64,000 bases of DNA, taken from assembly GCF_913773735.1 (NCBI RefSeq), contig NZ_CAJYEB010000046.1, positions 1-64,000 on the forward strand, written 5' to 3'. The translations under genes and the position numbers were made by a program. Positions 44,469 to 53,310 of the stretch are shown one piece after another. The notes below the pieces were generated by a model. It ran no database searches. It was not told the origin of the DNA and saw nothing but the letters and a program-made list of their open reading frames with translations. Within the stretch, counting starts at the first letter, position 1, and each line of letters begins with the position of its first letter. This stretch comes from an uncultured Massilia sp. (GTDB lineage: Bacteria > Pseudomonadota > Gammaproteobacteria > Burkholderiales > Burkholderiaceae_D).

Positions 44469-46262
44469 CTACGCGGCCGCGGGCGCGGTGGTGGCGCCGG
44501 CGGCGGCGGCGTCCGCGAGCCATGCCAGCAAGGCCTCCGACTCCAGCGGACGGCTGAACAGGTAGCCCTGGCCCTTGGCGCAGCGCAGTTCGCGCACCAC
44601 GCGCGCCTGCGCCTCGGTCTCGATGCCCTCGGCCACCGTGCCCATGCCCAGGCTCTGCGCCACCTTCACCGTCGCCTCGATCAGCACGCGGTGGTGGTTG
44701 CTGGTGTCGGCCTGGCAGACGAACGAGCGGTCGATCTTGACCGTGTCGACCGGCAACTGGTGCAGGCTGGACAGCGACGAATAGCCGGTGCCGAAATCGT
44801 CCAGCGCCAGCGTGACGCCGATGCCCTTCAGTTCGTGCAGGCGCCGCTGCACCTCCTGGTCCTGGGCCGCCAGGCTTTCCGTCACTTCCAGCTGCAACTG
44901 GTGCGCCGGCATGCCGGCTCCGCGCAGCACCGCGCGCACGGTTTCCGGCCAGGCCGGCTCGGCGAGCTGGGCGCGCGACAGGTTCACCGCCATGCGGCGC
45001 GGCGCGCGCGGGCCCAGCGCGCGCTGCCAGGCGGCGAAGTCGCGGCAGGCGCGGCGCAGCACGAAGTCGCCGAGCGCGCCGATCAGGCCCGATTCCTCGG
45101 CCACGCCGATGAACTCGATCGGCGGCACGATGCCGCGCTGCGGGTGGCGCCAGCGCACCAGCGCCTCGACGCCGGCCGCGTGGTCGACGACGCCGTCCGC
45201 GCCCAGGCCGACCACCGGCTGGTACACCACGAACAGTTGCTCTTCCAGCAGCGCCAGGCGCAGGTCGGCCTCGATGTCGGCGCGGCGCGCGGCGCGTTCG
45301 CGCATCGCCGGCTCGAACACGGTGCAGCGGGCGCCGCCGGCGCGCTTGGCCTCGACCATCGCGGTGCTGGCGTCGCGCAGCATCTCGCCGGCGAAGTTGC
45401 CGGCGTCGCCGCTCCACACCAGGCCCATGCTGAGCGTGCAGGTGACGTCCTGGCCGAACAGTTCGTGCGGGCGCGCCAGCGTGTCGAGCAGGCGCGCCGC
45501 CACGCGCTCGGCGTCGTCGCGGCCGCGCAGCCCGTCCAGCAGCACCGCGAACTCGTCGGCGCCGACGCGCGCGGCCATCTGGCCGGCGCCGGACTGCGGG
45601 TCGATGCGGTCGCAGGGCGGGCGCAGGGCGCCGCGGATGCGCTCCCCGACCTGCACCAGCAGGCGGTCGCCGGCGGCCTGGCCGTGGGCGTCGTTGATCT
45701 GGCGGAAGCGGTCGCAATTCATGAACAGCAGCGCGAAGCCGGGTCCGCCGGCGGGGCGCGCCAGCATCTGCTGCAACTGTTCCAGCACCGCCTCGCGGTT
45801 CGGCATGCGGGTCAGGGCGTCGGTGCGGGCCTGGGTCCGCAGGCGCCGCGCCAGGCGCTCCTGTTCGCGCTGCACCTCGGCGGTGGCGTCGGTGACGGTG
45901 GCCATCAGGCGGTCCGCGTCGAGCTTCAGGATGCTCAGCGACAGCACCTGCGGCCCGCCCGGCACGGCGGCGGCGCCCAGCGGCAGGCGCAGGCCCTCGC
46001 AGACCACGCCGGAAGGCTGGCCGAACGAGGCGGCCAGCGCCGGCAGTTGCGGCGCGACGTCGCGCAGCACCTCGAACAGGTTGTCCAGGCTGCCGTCGCG
46101 CGCCAGCGGCATCAGCAGGCTCGACGACATGGGGTTGAGCATGTCGACGGCGCCATCCAGGCCGGCCTGCACGAGGCCGATCGGTGCGCGGTACAGGAAC
46201 TGCACCAGCGCCTCGTAGGCGTCGATGCGTTCGGCCTGGCTGGCAAGTTCATCGTGCGTCAT
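44469..46262 (-). CDS. PAS-GGDEF-EAL protein, probable c-di-GMP phosphodiesterase
   Basis: 597 residues. An N-terminal PAS-like domain (about 15-115) paralogous to that of the upstream DGC, a GGDEF domain whose active site is GADEF (about 234-238), so probably not a cyclase, and an EAL domain with EALVRW (about 366), VNLSRA, LEVTES, LDDFGTGYSSL, VKIDRSFV and AEGIET, all needed for c-di-GMP hydrolysis. Its start overlaps the DGC stop by 4 bases (ATGA). Third gene of the PYP-like operon. Confidence 0.92.
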   Translation of the reverse strand: MTHDELASQAERIDAYEALVQFLYRAPIGLVQAGLDGAVDMLNPMSSSLLMPLARDGSLDNLFEVLRDVAPQLPALAASFGQPSGVVCEGLRLPLGAAAVPGGPQVLSLSILKLDADRLMATVTDATAEVQREQERLARRLRTQARTDALTRMPNREAVLEQLQQMLARPAGGPGFALLFMNCDRFRQINDAHGQAAGDRLLVQVGERIRGALRPPCDRIDPQSGAGQMAARVGADEFAVLLDGLRGRDDAERVAARLLDTLARPHELFGQDVTCTLSMGLVWSGDAGNFAGEMLRDASTAMVEAKRAGGARCTVFEPAMRERAARRADIEADLRLALLEEQLFVVYQPVVGLGADGVVDHAAGVEALVRWRHPQRGIVPPIEFIGVAEESGLIGALGDFVLRRACRDFAAWQRALGPRAPRRMAVNLSRAQLAEPAWPETVRAVLRGAGMPAHQLQLEVTESLAAQDQEVQRRLHELKGIGVTLALDDFGTGYSSLSSLHQLPVDTVKIDRSFVCQADTSNHHRVLIEATVKVAQSLGMGTVAEGIETEAQARVVRELRCAKGQGYLFSRPLESEALLAWLADAAAAGATTAPAAA

Positions 46263-47580
46263 CGCGTGCTCCTCGAGGCTGGGTCCAGCATTCGACCCGG
46301 TTGCGGCCGTTGGCCTTGGCGGCGTACAGCGCCCGGTCGGCGCGTTTCATCAGGGCGTCCAGGCCGAGCGCCTCGCTGTCGCTGGCCGCCACGCCGGCGC
46401 TGACCGTGCAACGGATCTGCGCGTCGTCGTACGGCACCGCCTGCGCCGCCACCAGGCGGCGCAGTTGCTCGGCGACGGCGACGGCGCCTTCCAGCGTGGT
46501 CGACGGCAGCAGCACGGCGAATTCCTCGCCGCCGATGCGCGCCACCACGTCGACCTGGCGCACGGCGCCCGCCAGCAGGCCGCCCAGCGCGCGCAGCACG
46601 GCGTCGCCGCCGGGATGGCCGTGGCGGTCGTTGACGTCCTTGAAGCGGTCGATGTCGAGCAGGACCAGCGTCGTCGGGCGTGGCGTGCGCCGGTGGCGCG
46701 CCAGTTCGAGTTCGGCGGCCTCGAAGAAGGCGCGCCGGTTGGCCACGCCGGTGAGGTGGTCCGAGAACGCCGCGCGGCGGCGCTGCGCGATGGCGTCGCG
46801 CTTGTCGCTGATGTCGCGCACCACCATGCAGTAGGCGGCGTCGCCGCTGTCGCGCAGGGCGTGGTCGCCGTCCGGCAGCGGCGAGATCATCGAGCTGGCC
46901 CAGAACTGGCTGCCGTCGGCGCGCACGCGCGGCCCCTCGTCCAGCGACCAGCCGTTCTGGTCGGCCTCGCGCAGTCGGTCGTGCACCTGCTCGGCCGTGG
47001 TCGCGCCGGGCGGATAGAACACGGAATACGGGCGGCCGACGAGGGCCTCGCCGTGGCCGGTGACGCGGCCGATGGTCGGGTTCCAGTCGCTGACGCGGCC
47101 CGCGCGGTCCAGGCCCACCAGCGCGTAGTCGGTGATGCTGGTCAGCAGCGCGTTCAGCCAGGCGTCGTTCTGGCGCAGCTGGCGTTCGCGGCGCACCTGT
47201 TCGCTGACGTCGGAGAGCACGGCCATCAGGCGCTCGCCGTCGAGCTTGAGCAGCGACAGCGACAGCACCTGCGGCTGGCGCCGGTCGCCGGCGCCGCCGG
47301 CGTGCAACTGGATGTGCAGGCCGTCGCAGATCATCCCGCTCGGCGCCGCGAACGTGGCGCACAGGTGGCGCAACTCGGGCGCCACGCCTTCCAGCGCGAC
47401 GAACAGGTTGGCCAGGCTGCCGTCGCGGGCCAGCGGCATCAGCAGCTGGGCCGAGACCGGGTTGATCATCGCGATCTCGCCGTCGACGCCGGCCTGCACC
47501 AGCCCCACCGGGGCCAGGTACAGGAACTGCATCAGGGCTTCGTGCTCGGCGGCCAGGTGCGCGCAGGCTTCGGTACTCAT
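46259..47580 (-). CDS. PAS-PAS-GGDEF diguanylate cyclase
   Basis: 443 residues. N-terminal PAS-like domain (about 12-110) matching that of the downstream GGDEF-EAL protein, a second PAS (about 135-260, LNALLTSITDYALVGLDRAG), then GGDEF (about 275-435) with intact GGEEF (about 350-354) and RxxD inhibitory site (RQVD). It should synthesise c-di-GMP in the cytoplasm. Starts 21 bases after the PYP-like gene. A weak RBS suggests coupling to upstream translation. Confidence 0.92.
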
Positions 47581-47601
47581 GTGGATGTGCCGCCCGCGGG
47601 A

Positions 47602-47988
47602 TTACTTGCGCTGGACCAGGACGTAGCGCAGCGCCTGGCCGGGTTCGGCCAGCAGGCGCAGCCGGACCTTGACCGGGCGCATGCGCAGGGTCAGCACATA
47701 GTCGATGGTGTCGTCCAGGCTCGTGCCCTCGTCGTGGGCGTCCTCGAAGCGCTGGGCCACCATGAAGTTGTTCATGCACGGCGCCACGTTGGTGAACAGC
47801 GGCTGGTCCAGCACGCGCGCCGGCGCCAGGCCGGCGGCCTCCGACTCCGTGCGGTTGTACAGCACCACGTTGGTGTTCGTGTCGAAGCCGATGACGCCGA
47901 AGTCCAGGCTGTCGAGATCGGTGGCATGCATTCCGGCCAGCAGGGCGTGCAGGCCAGGGGTCGCGAAGGACAGGTCGGTGACGTTCAT
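47602..47988 (-). CDS. Photoactive-yellow-protein-like PAS protein
   Basis: 128 residues, one PAS domain of PYP length and layout. Against Halorhodospira PYP the chromophore Cys69 aligns with Cys71 (FTNVAPCMNN), Tyr42 with Tyr44 and Glu46 with Glu48 (VLYNRTESE), and Met100 with Met103 (LRMRPVKVR). Thr50 and Arg52 are replaced by Ala52 and Leu54, which would alter the pocket. PYP uses p-coumaric acid and blue light. No tyrosine ammonia-lyase or coumaroyl ligase gene is in the window, so photoactivity is unproven. It heads the operon with the DGC and EAL genes. Confidence 0.87.
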   Translation of the reverse strand: MNVTDLSFATPGLHALLAGMHATDLDSLDFGVIGFDTNTNVVLYNRTESEAAGLAPARVLDQPLFTNVAPCMNNFMVAQRFEDAHDEGTSLDDTIDYVLTLRMRPVKVRLRLLAEPGQALRYVLVQRK

Positions 47989-48031
47989 GGGTTCCCGGTT
48001 CGGTTAGGCTGATATTGCATTCAAGAAATTG

Positions 48032-48060
48032 ATAGTGACATGGTGCCATGTCTGTGTCAA
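48032..48060 (-). promoter_or_regulatory. Promoter of the PYP-DGC-PDE operon with palindrome in the spacer
   Basis: On the minus strand a perfect TTGACA (48055-48060) is followed after 17 bases by CACTAT (48032-48037). The palindrome GACATGGTGCCATGTC (48037-48052) fills the spacer, so a regulator bound there would block or remodel the promoter. The start codon is 44 bases downstream of the -10 box. Confidence 0.6.
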
Positions 48061-48153
48061 ATGACCCGGGTCAATCGTGCGCAGTATTTACACATTTCTG
48101 CGTAGCTATCTTGATGCACCCCATGCGGCGTCCCGGCCGCCCCGGCCGGGGGC

Positions 48154-48594
48154 TCAGGACGATGGCGCGACCACCGCCGGCATGTAGGCGTCGACGAATT
48201 CCTGCGGCATGCGGCGCGGGCGGCCGCTGCCGATCTCGATGCAGACCAGGTCCCAGCGCCCGCGCAGCACGGTGGCGCCGTCGCGCTCGCGCACCAGCTG
48301 GAAGCGGCGCTCCATCGCCAGCCTGCCGTCGCCGCCCACCAGCCAGGTGCCCAGCACCAGTGCCTCGCCCGCGAAGGTGGGCAGCAGGTAGTCGTAGTCG
48401 CCGCGCCGGATCGCCATCGCGCGGTCGAGCCGGCGGTAGTCGGCCAGCGCCAGGCCGAGCGCCTCGGAATGGGCCCAGCCGGCCTGCTCGCACCAGCGCA
48501 CGTAGACGGCGTTGTTGGTGTGGTCCAGGCCGTCGATGTCGGCGGCCTGCGGCATGCGCGCCAGCGTGAAGGGGTGCGGATAATCCCAGTCCAA
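48154..48594 (-). CDS. Hotdog-fold acyl-CoA thioesterase (YbgC/FadM-like)
   Basis: 146 residues from a TTG start at 48594, chosen because AGGAA lies just upstream and homologues start near LDWDYPHPF. The hotdog catalytic region is DGLDHTNNAVYVRWCEQAGWAHSE (Asp/His). It hydrolyses acyl- or hydroxybenzoyl-CoA type substrates in the cytoplasm. Divergent from the small hypothetical gene at 48714. Confidence 0.85.
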   Translation of the reverse strand: MDWDYPHPFTLARMPQAADIDGLDHTNNAVYVRWCEQAGWAHSEALGLALADYRRLDRAMAIRRGDYDYLLPTFAGEALVLGTWLVGGDGRLAMERRFQLVRERDGATVLRGRWDLVCIEIGSGRPRRMPQEFVDAYMPAVVAPSS

Positions 48595-48713
48595 TGCGGT
48601 TCCTCGTGGTCGTGTCCGCCGTATTCTACGCGTCCCGCGGCGCGCGCGCATGCGCCGGCCGCGCCGCCGATTTGCGAGAATGGCGGGCGACCGACACGCG
48701 CACGGAGGCGGCC

Positions 48714-49082
48714 ATGTACACGATGATTCTCCTGCTGTACCTGCAGCAGAACCTGGACGTTTCGCTCGACCGGGCGCAGCTGCGCGGCCAGTACCTGCGC
48801 CAGGCCGACTGCGAGGCGGCCGCGCGCGACCTGCGCGGGCCGCTGCCGGTCCCGCGCAACGCGGACGCGGCGTGGCAGGACGTGCTGTGCGTGAAGATCG
48901 CCAACAACGTCCGCGTCAACCAGATGAAGCCGCTGGACCTGGCCGCGGCGCTACAGGCGCATGCCCCGTTGCGCTGCCAGGCCGAGGGGGCGTGGGAGCG
49001 GCTGGTGGCGCTGTGCCGCGATCCGGCGCCGCGACGGGGTGGGGACGAGGACCGCAGCGCTGCGGCGCCGCGCTCGCCGTAG
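48714..49082 (+). CDS. Hypothetical protein, DUF-like small protein
   Basis: 122 residues with a short hydrophobic start (MYTMILLLYLQQNL), two Cys (QADCEAA and DVLCVK) and an Arg/Asp-rich end. GGAGG precedes the ATG. The N-terminus could be a signal anchor. No family recognised. Confidence 0.6.
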   Translation: MYTMILLLYLQQNLDVSLDRAQLRGQYLRQADCEAAARDLRGPLPVPRNADAAWQDVLCVKIANNVRVNQMKPLDLAAALQAHAPLRCQAEGAWERLVALCRDPAPRRGGDEDRSAAAPRSP

Positions 49083-49130
49083 CGCCGTGGCCCCGGGCGC
49101 CGGCGCGCCGGGCTGGTCGGGCTAGTCGGG

Positions 49131-49889
49131 CTAGTCGGGCTTCCAGGCGACGCCGCGCGGGCAGGGGACGCTCCCCGCCGACCCGGCTTCGGCCATGCTC
49201 GACGGCAGCACGCCGACGCTGCCGCTGCGCGTGCAGCGCACGCTGTTCCCCTGGCGGAAGCGGTAGATGATCACGCCGTCCGGCGCCGTGTAGGTATCGA
49301 CCAGCAGCATCATCGAGCGGTCGATGTGGGCGCGCTCGACGCCGCGCCGGAAGCGTCCCCAGGGCGTATCCGCCTCGGTCGGCACGCCGGATCCGCCCTT
49401 GCGTAGTTCACGGTCGATGCGGCCGGCCTGCCTGCGCGCCAGGCCCAGGGCGAAGCCCGGCTCGCTGGTGGCGGACGCATCCGCTGCAACCGCATCCGCC
49501 GCGGGCGCGGCGTCGCCGGGACCGGCGCCGGCGGGCGGTGGCGCGGGATCGGCGACGGGTCCCGGATGCGGGACCGGGGCGGGCGGGGTTGCCCCGGGCG
49601 GGGCGGGGCGGACGGCGGGGCGGACGGCGGGGCGGGCCCGGGATGTCGCCGCTGGTGGCGACGTCGCGGGCAAGGTCGCCGGCGACCGCGCGGCGGGACG
49701 GGGAGGCGCCGGCGCGGCCGGCGGCAGCACGATGGCGAAGAATGCGCGCTGGCGCGCCGGGTCGGGCGCCGGCGCCACGGGACGCTGCTGCATCCACAGC
49801 AGCGCCGCCAGCAGGTGCGCCGCGCACGTGCCCGCCAGCGCCAGCCGGTCGCGCGACGGGGCCCGTGCCGGCGCGGCGCCGAAGTGCAT
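49131..49889 (-). CDS. Single-span envelope protein with Pro/Ala-rich linker
   Basis: 252 residues: a membrane segment near residues 16-34 (LALAGTCAAHLLAALLW), a Pro/Ala-rich linker (about 55-140) reminiscent of TonB-like or cell-wall-spanning proteins, and a small C-terminal domain with MMLLVDTYTAPDGVIIYRFRQGN and two Cys. It starts 7 bases after the aminopeptidase stop and is probably co-transcribed with it. Function unknown. Confidence 0.72.
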   Translation of the reverse strand: MHFGAAPARAPSRDRLALAGTCAAHLLAALLWMQQRPVAPAPDPARQRAFFAIVLPPAAPAPPRPAARSPATLPATSPPAATSRARPAVRPAVRPAPPGATPPAPVPHPGPVADPAPPPAGAGPGDAAPAADAVAADASATSEPGFALGLARRQAGRIDRELRKGGSGVPTEADTPWGRFRRGVERAHIDRSMMLLVDTYTAPDGVIIYRFRQGNSVRCTRSGSVGVLPSSMAEAGSAGSVPCPRGVAWKPD

Positions 49890-49896
49890 GCGCCGC

Positions 49897-52566
49897 TTAC
49901 TGCGCCGTCATGGCCTGCTTGATCGCCACGCAGCGCTGGTCGTCCTGCAGCGTGTCGAGCAGGTTGCGGCGGGTGCCGGCGGACAGGTCCTTCATCGTGT
50001 CGACGGCATCCTGGAGGCGCTTGACGCTGGCCGGCGTGCAGCCGACCGGGATCATCGAGGCGCCGTAGGCACGCATGAACACCGGGCCGGCCGCCTTGTC
50101 GATGGCCGCCAGGCCCTGCAGGCGCGCCTCGGCGGTCTGCTCGCTCAGCGCGTGCTGGCCGGCCGGGTACATGCTGCCCATCGCGGTGCGGATGCGCGAG
50201 AACTGCAGCGGCGTCTTGAGGTCCTGGATCTTGCCCAGCCATTCGGCCTTGACGGCCGGATCCGGCCGCACGACGGTCGCGGCCAGCGCCGCGGCCTGGC
50301 CGCTGTCGGACTTGTCGCGCGCCTGTTCGGCCGCGAGTAGGGCGGCGGCGCCCGGGTAGTCGTAGCGGTTCAGGCGGTTGACGATGGCCCAGCGCACGTC
50401 CTGGTTCAGCGTCAGGCCCTCGATCTTGACCTTGCCGTCCAGCAGGGCGGCCAGGCGGTCCAGCCCCTGGCGCGAGCTGGCCACGGCCAGGTAGGTGCTC
50501 AGCCAGCGGCGCTGGAAGTTGTCGTCGCCCTTGCTCGCCTCGGTCGCGGTCCAGGCCATGTCTTCCAGCTGGCGGGTGGCGGCCTGGGTGTAGGCGCCTT
50601 GCGGATCGATGTTGTCGAGGTAGCGCTTGGCCGCGTCGATCTTGCCGGTGATGTCGAGCAGCAGGGTGTAGTCCTTTTCCTGCGGCGCGTTATTCAGGGC
50701 GGTGGCGATGAAGTCGTTCAGCGGCAGCTTGGCGTCGCGCACGCCGTCCCACAGCGCCTGCCACAGCATGGCGCGCAGCAGCGGGTCCTCGACCTTGGCC
50801 AGGTGGGCGCGCGCGCTGGCGAACGAGCGCTGGTCGAGCTGCACCTTGACGAAGCCCCAGTCGCCGAAGTTCGGATAGACCAGGTCCGGGCACGCCGCGC
50901 CGTCCATCGCCGGCACGCTCGTCCTGGCGCCCTTGTAGATGACGGGCACCGTGCGCGCCGGCTGGAACGCCTTGCCGTCGAAGGTGAACGCGGCGACCTG
51001 CACGCGCTGCTCGCGCAGCGTCGGCAGCGCGGCCGACGGCGCGCTCTGGTCGAGCGTGAAGCCACTGATCTTGCCGCCCTTGCAGCTGTAGTTGGCGGCG
51101 ATGGTGTTGACGCCGGCCTGGTACAGCCATTCCTTGGTCCAGCCGGACAGGTCGCGGCCGGCGGCCTGGCCCAGGCTGCCGATGAAGTCGTCCAGCTTCG
51201 CATTGCGGTACTGGTATTTCACGAGGTAGTTGTGCACGCCCTTGCGGAACACGTCGGCGCCCAGCAGGTGGCGCAGCTGCATCAGCGTCGACGCGCCCTT
51301 CGAATACGTGATCGCGTCGATGTTGTCGAAGGCGTTCTGCGTGGACGGCACCGGCACCTCGATCGGGTGGGTGGTCACGCGCTGGTCCTGCGCGTAGGCG
51401 GCCTGCTTGCCCTGCGAATAGAACGCGCGCCAGGCATCCTTGAACTCGGTGGCTTCGGCGGTGGCCAAGGTGCCCATGAACGAGGCGAAGCTCTCGTTCA
51501 GCCATAGGCCGTTCCACCACTGCATGGTGACCAGGTCGCCGAACCACTGGTGCGCCATCTCGTGCATGATGACGCCGGCCAGGCGCGCGCGCTGCTCGGC
51601 CGTCATGTCGGCCTTGAATAGGAAGCCGCCTTCGGCGAAGGTGATGGCGCCGGCGTTCTCCATGGCGCCGTACAGGAAGTCCGGCACCAGCAGCTGGTCG
51701 TATTTCTCGAACTGGTAGGGGATGCCGAAGTAGTCGTCGAAGAAGGCCAGCCCCGCCTTGGTGTAGCGGAACCATTCTTCCGGCTTGACCTGGCTTGCTA
51801 CCGACTGGCGCGCCATCAGGCGCATCGGGTACTTGCCGCTCTTGTCTTCCCAGACCTTGTAGGGGCCGGCATGCATCGAGAAGTTGTAGGGGCTGAGCTT
51901 TTTCGTCTGCTTGAACGTCCAGCGGCGGGCGTCGCCGACGTTCTCGACCCTGGTTTCGCGCGTGGTCGAGACGACGGTCCAGTCGGCCGGGGCAGTGGTC
52001 GTCACCGTGTAGGTGGCCTTCAGGTCGGGCTGGTCGAACACGGCGAACATCTGGTGCGCGGCGGCCGGCTCGAAGTGCGAATAGGTATAGACGCGGCCGT
52101 CGACCGGGTCGACCATGCGGTGCAGGCCTTCGCCGTTGGTGCTGTGCTTGCGCTCGTAGGCGACGACGACGGTGTTGCGGCCCGTCTTCAGGTCGCCGGC
52201 GGCCAGCGTGATGAACCAGCCGTTGTACTGCGGCGTGACGGCCTTGCCGTTCACCGTGAGCGACTTGACGGTGGCCTGGTCGAGGTCGACGGTGAGGGCG
52301 GCGGCGTTGTCCTTCAGGTCGAAGGCGAGCGTGGTGGTGCCGGCGAAGGTTTCCTTGCCGGTCAGCGTGAAGTCCAGCTTGTAGTCGACGTTCGACACGC
52401 GCGCCGAGCGGGCGGCGGCATCGGCCTGCGACAGGAAGGCGTTCTCGGCGCGCGCAGTAGCGGCGGCGGGGGCCGGAGCCGGGGCAGCGGCGGCGATCGA
52501 GGTGGCGGCGAGTGCCAGCGCGGAGGCGACGGCGAGCGACATCAGGCGGGGTACGAAGGTGTTCAC
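49897..52566 (-). CDS. Exported M1 family aminopeptidase (PepN-like)
   Basis: 889 residues from a GTG at 52566 with AAGGA 6 bases upstream. A signal peptide (ending AAAAP, about 28) marks export, unlike cytosolic E. coli PepN. M1 motifs: substrate-binding GAMEN, zinc motif HEMAHQWFGD (His335, His339) with the downstream Glu in LWLNESFAS (about 358), and Tyr in ITYSKGAS. The long C-terminal helical domain is ERAP1-like. It trims N-terminal residues from peptides in the periplasm or outside. Confidence 0.94.
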   Translation of the reverse strand: MNTFVPRLMSLAVASALALAATSIAAAAPAPAPAAATARAENAFLSQADAAARSARVSNVDYKLDFTLTGKETFAGTTTLAFDLKDNAAALTVDLDQATVKSLTVNGKAVTPQYNGWFITLAAGDLKTGRNTVVVAYERKHSTNGEGLHRMVDPVDGRVYTYSHFEPAAAHQMFAVFDQPDLKATYTVTTTAPADWTVVSTTRETRVENVGDARRWTFKQTKKLSPYNFSMHAGPYKVWEDKSGKYPMRLMARQSVASQVKPEEWFRYTKAGLAFFDDYFGIPYQFEKYDQLLVPDFLYGAMENAGAITFAEGGFLFKADMTAEQRARLAGVIMHEMAHQWFGDLVTMQWWNGLWLNESFASFMGTLATAEATEFKDAWRAFYSQGKQAAYAQDQRVTTHPIEVPVPSTQNAFDNIDAITYSKGASTLMQLRHLLGADVFRKGVHNYLVKYQYRNAKLDDFIGSLGQAAGRDLSGWTKEWLYQAGVNTIAANYSCKGGKISGFTLDQSAPSAALPTLREQRVQVAAFTFDGKAFQPARTVPVIYKGARTSVPAMDGAACPDLVYPNFGDWGFVKVQLDQRSFASARAHLAKVEDPLLRAMLWQALWDGVRDAKLPLNDFIATALNNAPQEKDYTLLLDITGKIDAAKRYLDNIDPQGAYTQAATRQLEDMAWTATEASKGDDNFQRRWLSTYLAVASSRQGLDRLAALLDGKVKIEGLTLNQDVRWAIVNRLNRYDYPGAAALLAAEQARDKSDSGQAAALAATVVRPDPAVKAEWLGKIQDLKTPLQFSRIRTAMGSMYPAGQHALSEQTAEARLQGLAAIDKAAGPVFMRAYGASMIPVGCTPASVKRLQDAVDTMKDLSAGTRRNLLDTLQDDQRCVAIKQAMTAQ

Positions 52567-52717
52567 GTTGATCCTTGCGACGATGAAAGGGGTGCGGCTC
52601 GTGACCGCGGCCTCAAGATACGTTCTTGGGAAGATCGCAAGAATAGCATGGCAGCAACTGCCATCGTACCCATCGAGATTGTGTCCGGGACGATTTTTCG
52701 CGGATTTTTACCTTGAT

Positions 52718-52755
52718 CGCGTGTCGCGACATATGCATGCATATATCGACACGCG
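52718..52755. repeat. Nested palindrome hairpin between the pilin and aminopeptidase genes
   Basis: Arms CGCGTGTCG (52718-52726) and CGACACGCG (52747-52755) enclose an inner 14-bp palindrome ATATGCATGCATAT (52731-52744). It lies 8 bases after the pilin stop, so it may end that transcript, though no T-run follows. Confidence 0.6.
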
Positions 52756-52762
52756 CGGCGTC

Positions 52763-53236
52763 TCAGCCGCAGTCGGTCACGGTCGCCGTGATGGCCGGCG
52801 GCGTGCCCGGCGCGGCCGGCTCGGTGTAGGTGACGTTGCACTGCGCGCGGTCGGCGACGCCGGCCGGGGAGACGACCAGGCGGCCATTGGTCCAGGTGGC
52901 GTCGAAGCTGGCGCGCTTGTCGAGGCCGGCCGCTGCCGCCAGGTCGCGGTCGGCGACGGGATAGCCGTTGCGGAACGTGACGGTGGCGTCTTCCATGGGC
53001 ATGCCGGTGCCGTCGTCATACGCGGCCGGCCGGACCAGGTATTTGCTGTGAACCATGGCCAAAGTGGAATCGAGCGCGCCGCGCGCCGAATGCACGGTGG
53101 CGGCGCGCGCGTCGGCGCTGAGGTTCGCATACTTGGGCAAGGCCACGGCGGCCAGGATGCCGACGACGGTCATGACCGACACCAGTTCGACCAGCGTGAA
53201 GCCGCCTTGCCCTTGAAACTTGCCGATTGTGCGCAT
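52763..53236 (-). CDS. Type IV pilin-like / type II secretion pseudopilin
   Basis: 157 residues. The prepilin cleavage site is QGQGG|FTLVELVSVMTVVGILAAVALPKYA, with Glu5 of the mature protein present. Two late Cys (AQCNVT and VTDCG at the C-terminus) probably form a disulfide. No other pilus or secretion genes are nearby, so it is an orphan minor pilin or MSHA-type pilin. GGGAGGAGCG-ATG RBS. Confidence 0.88.
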   Translation of the reverse strand: MRTIGKFQGQGGFTLVELVSVMTVVGILAAVALPKYANLSADARAATVHSARGALDSTLAMVHSKYLVRPAAYDDGTGMPMEDATVTFRNGYPVADRDLAAAAGLDKRASFDATWTNGRLVVSPAGVADRAQCNVTYTEPAAPGTPPAITATVTDCG

Positions 53237-53310
53237 CGCTCCTCCCCGTCATCGATCCGGGAAGGATTTTAAGTTATAAAAAATGCAATTGTCGCACGAT
53301 TCGGCGCGGC

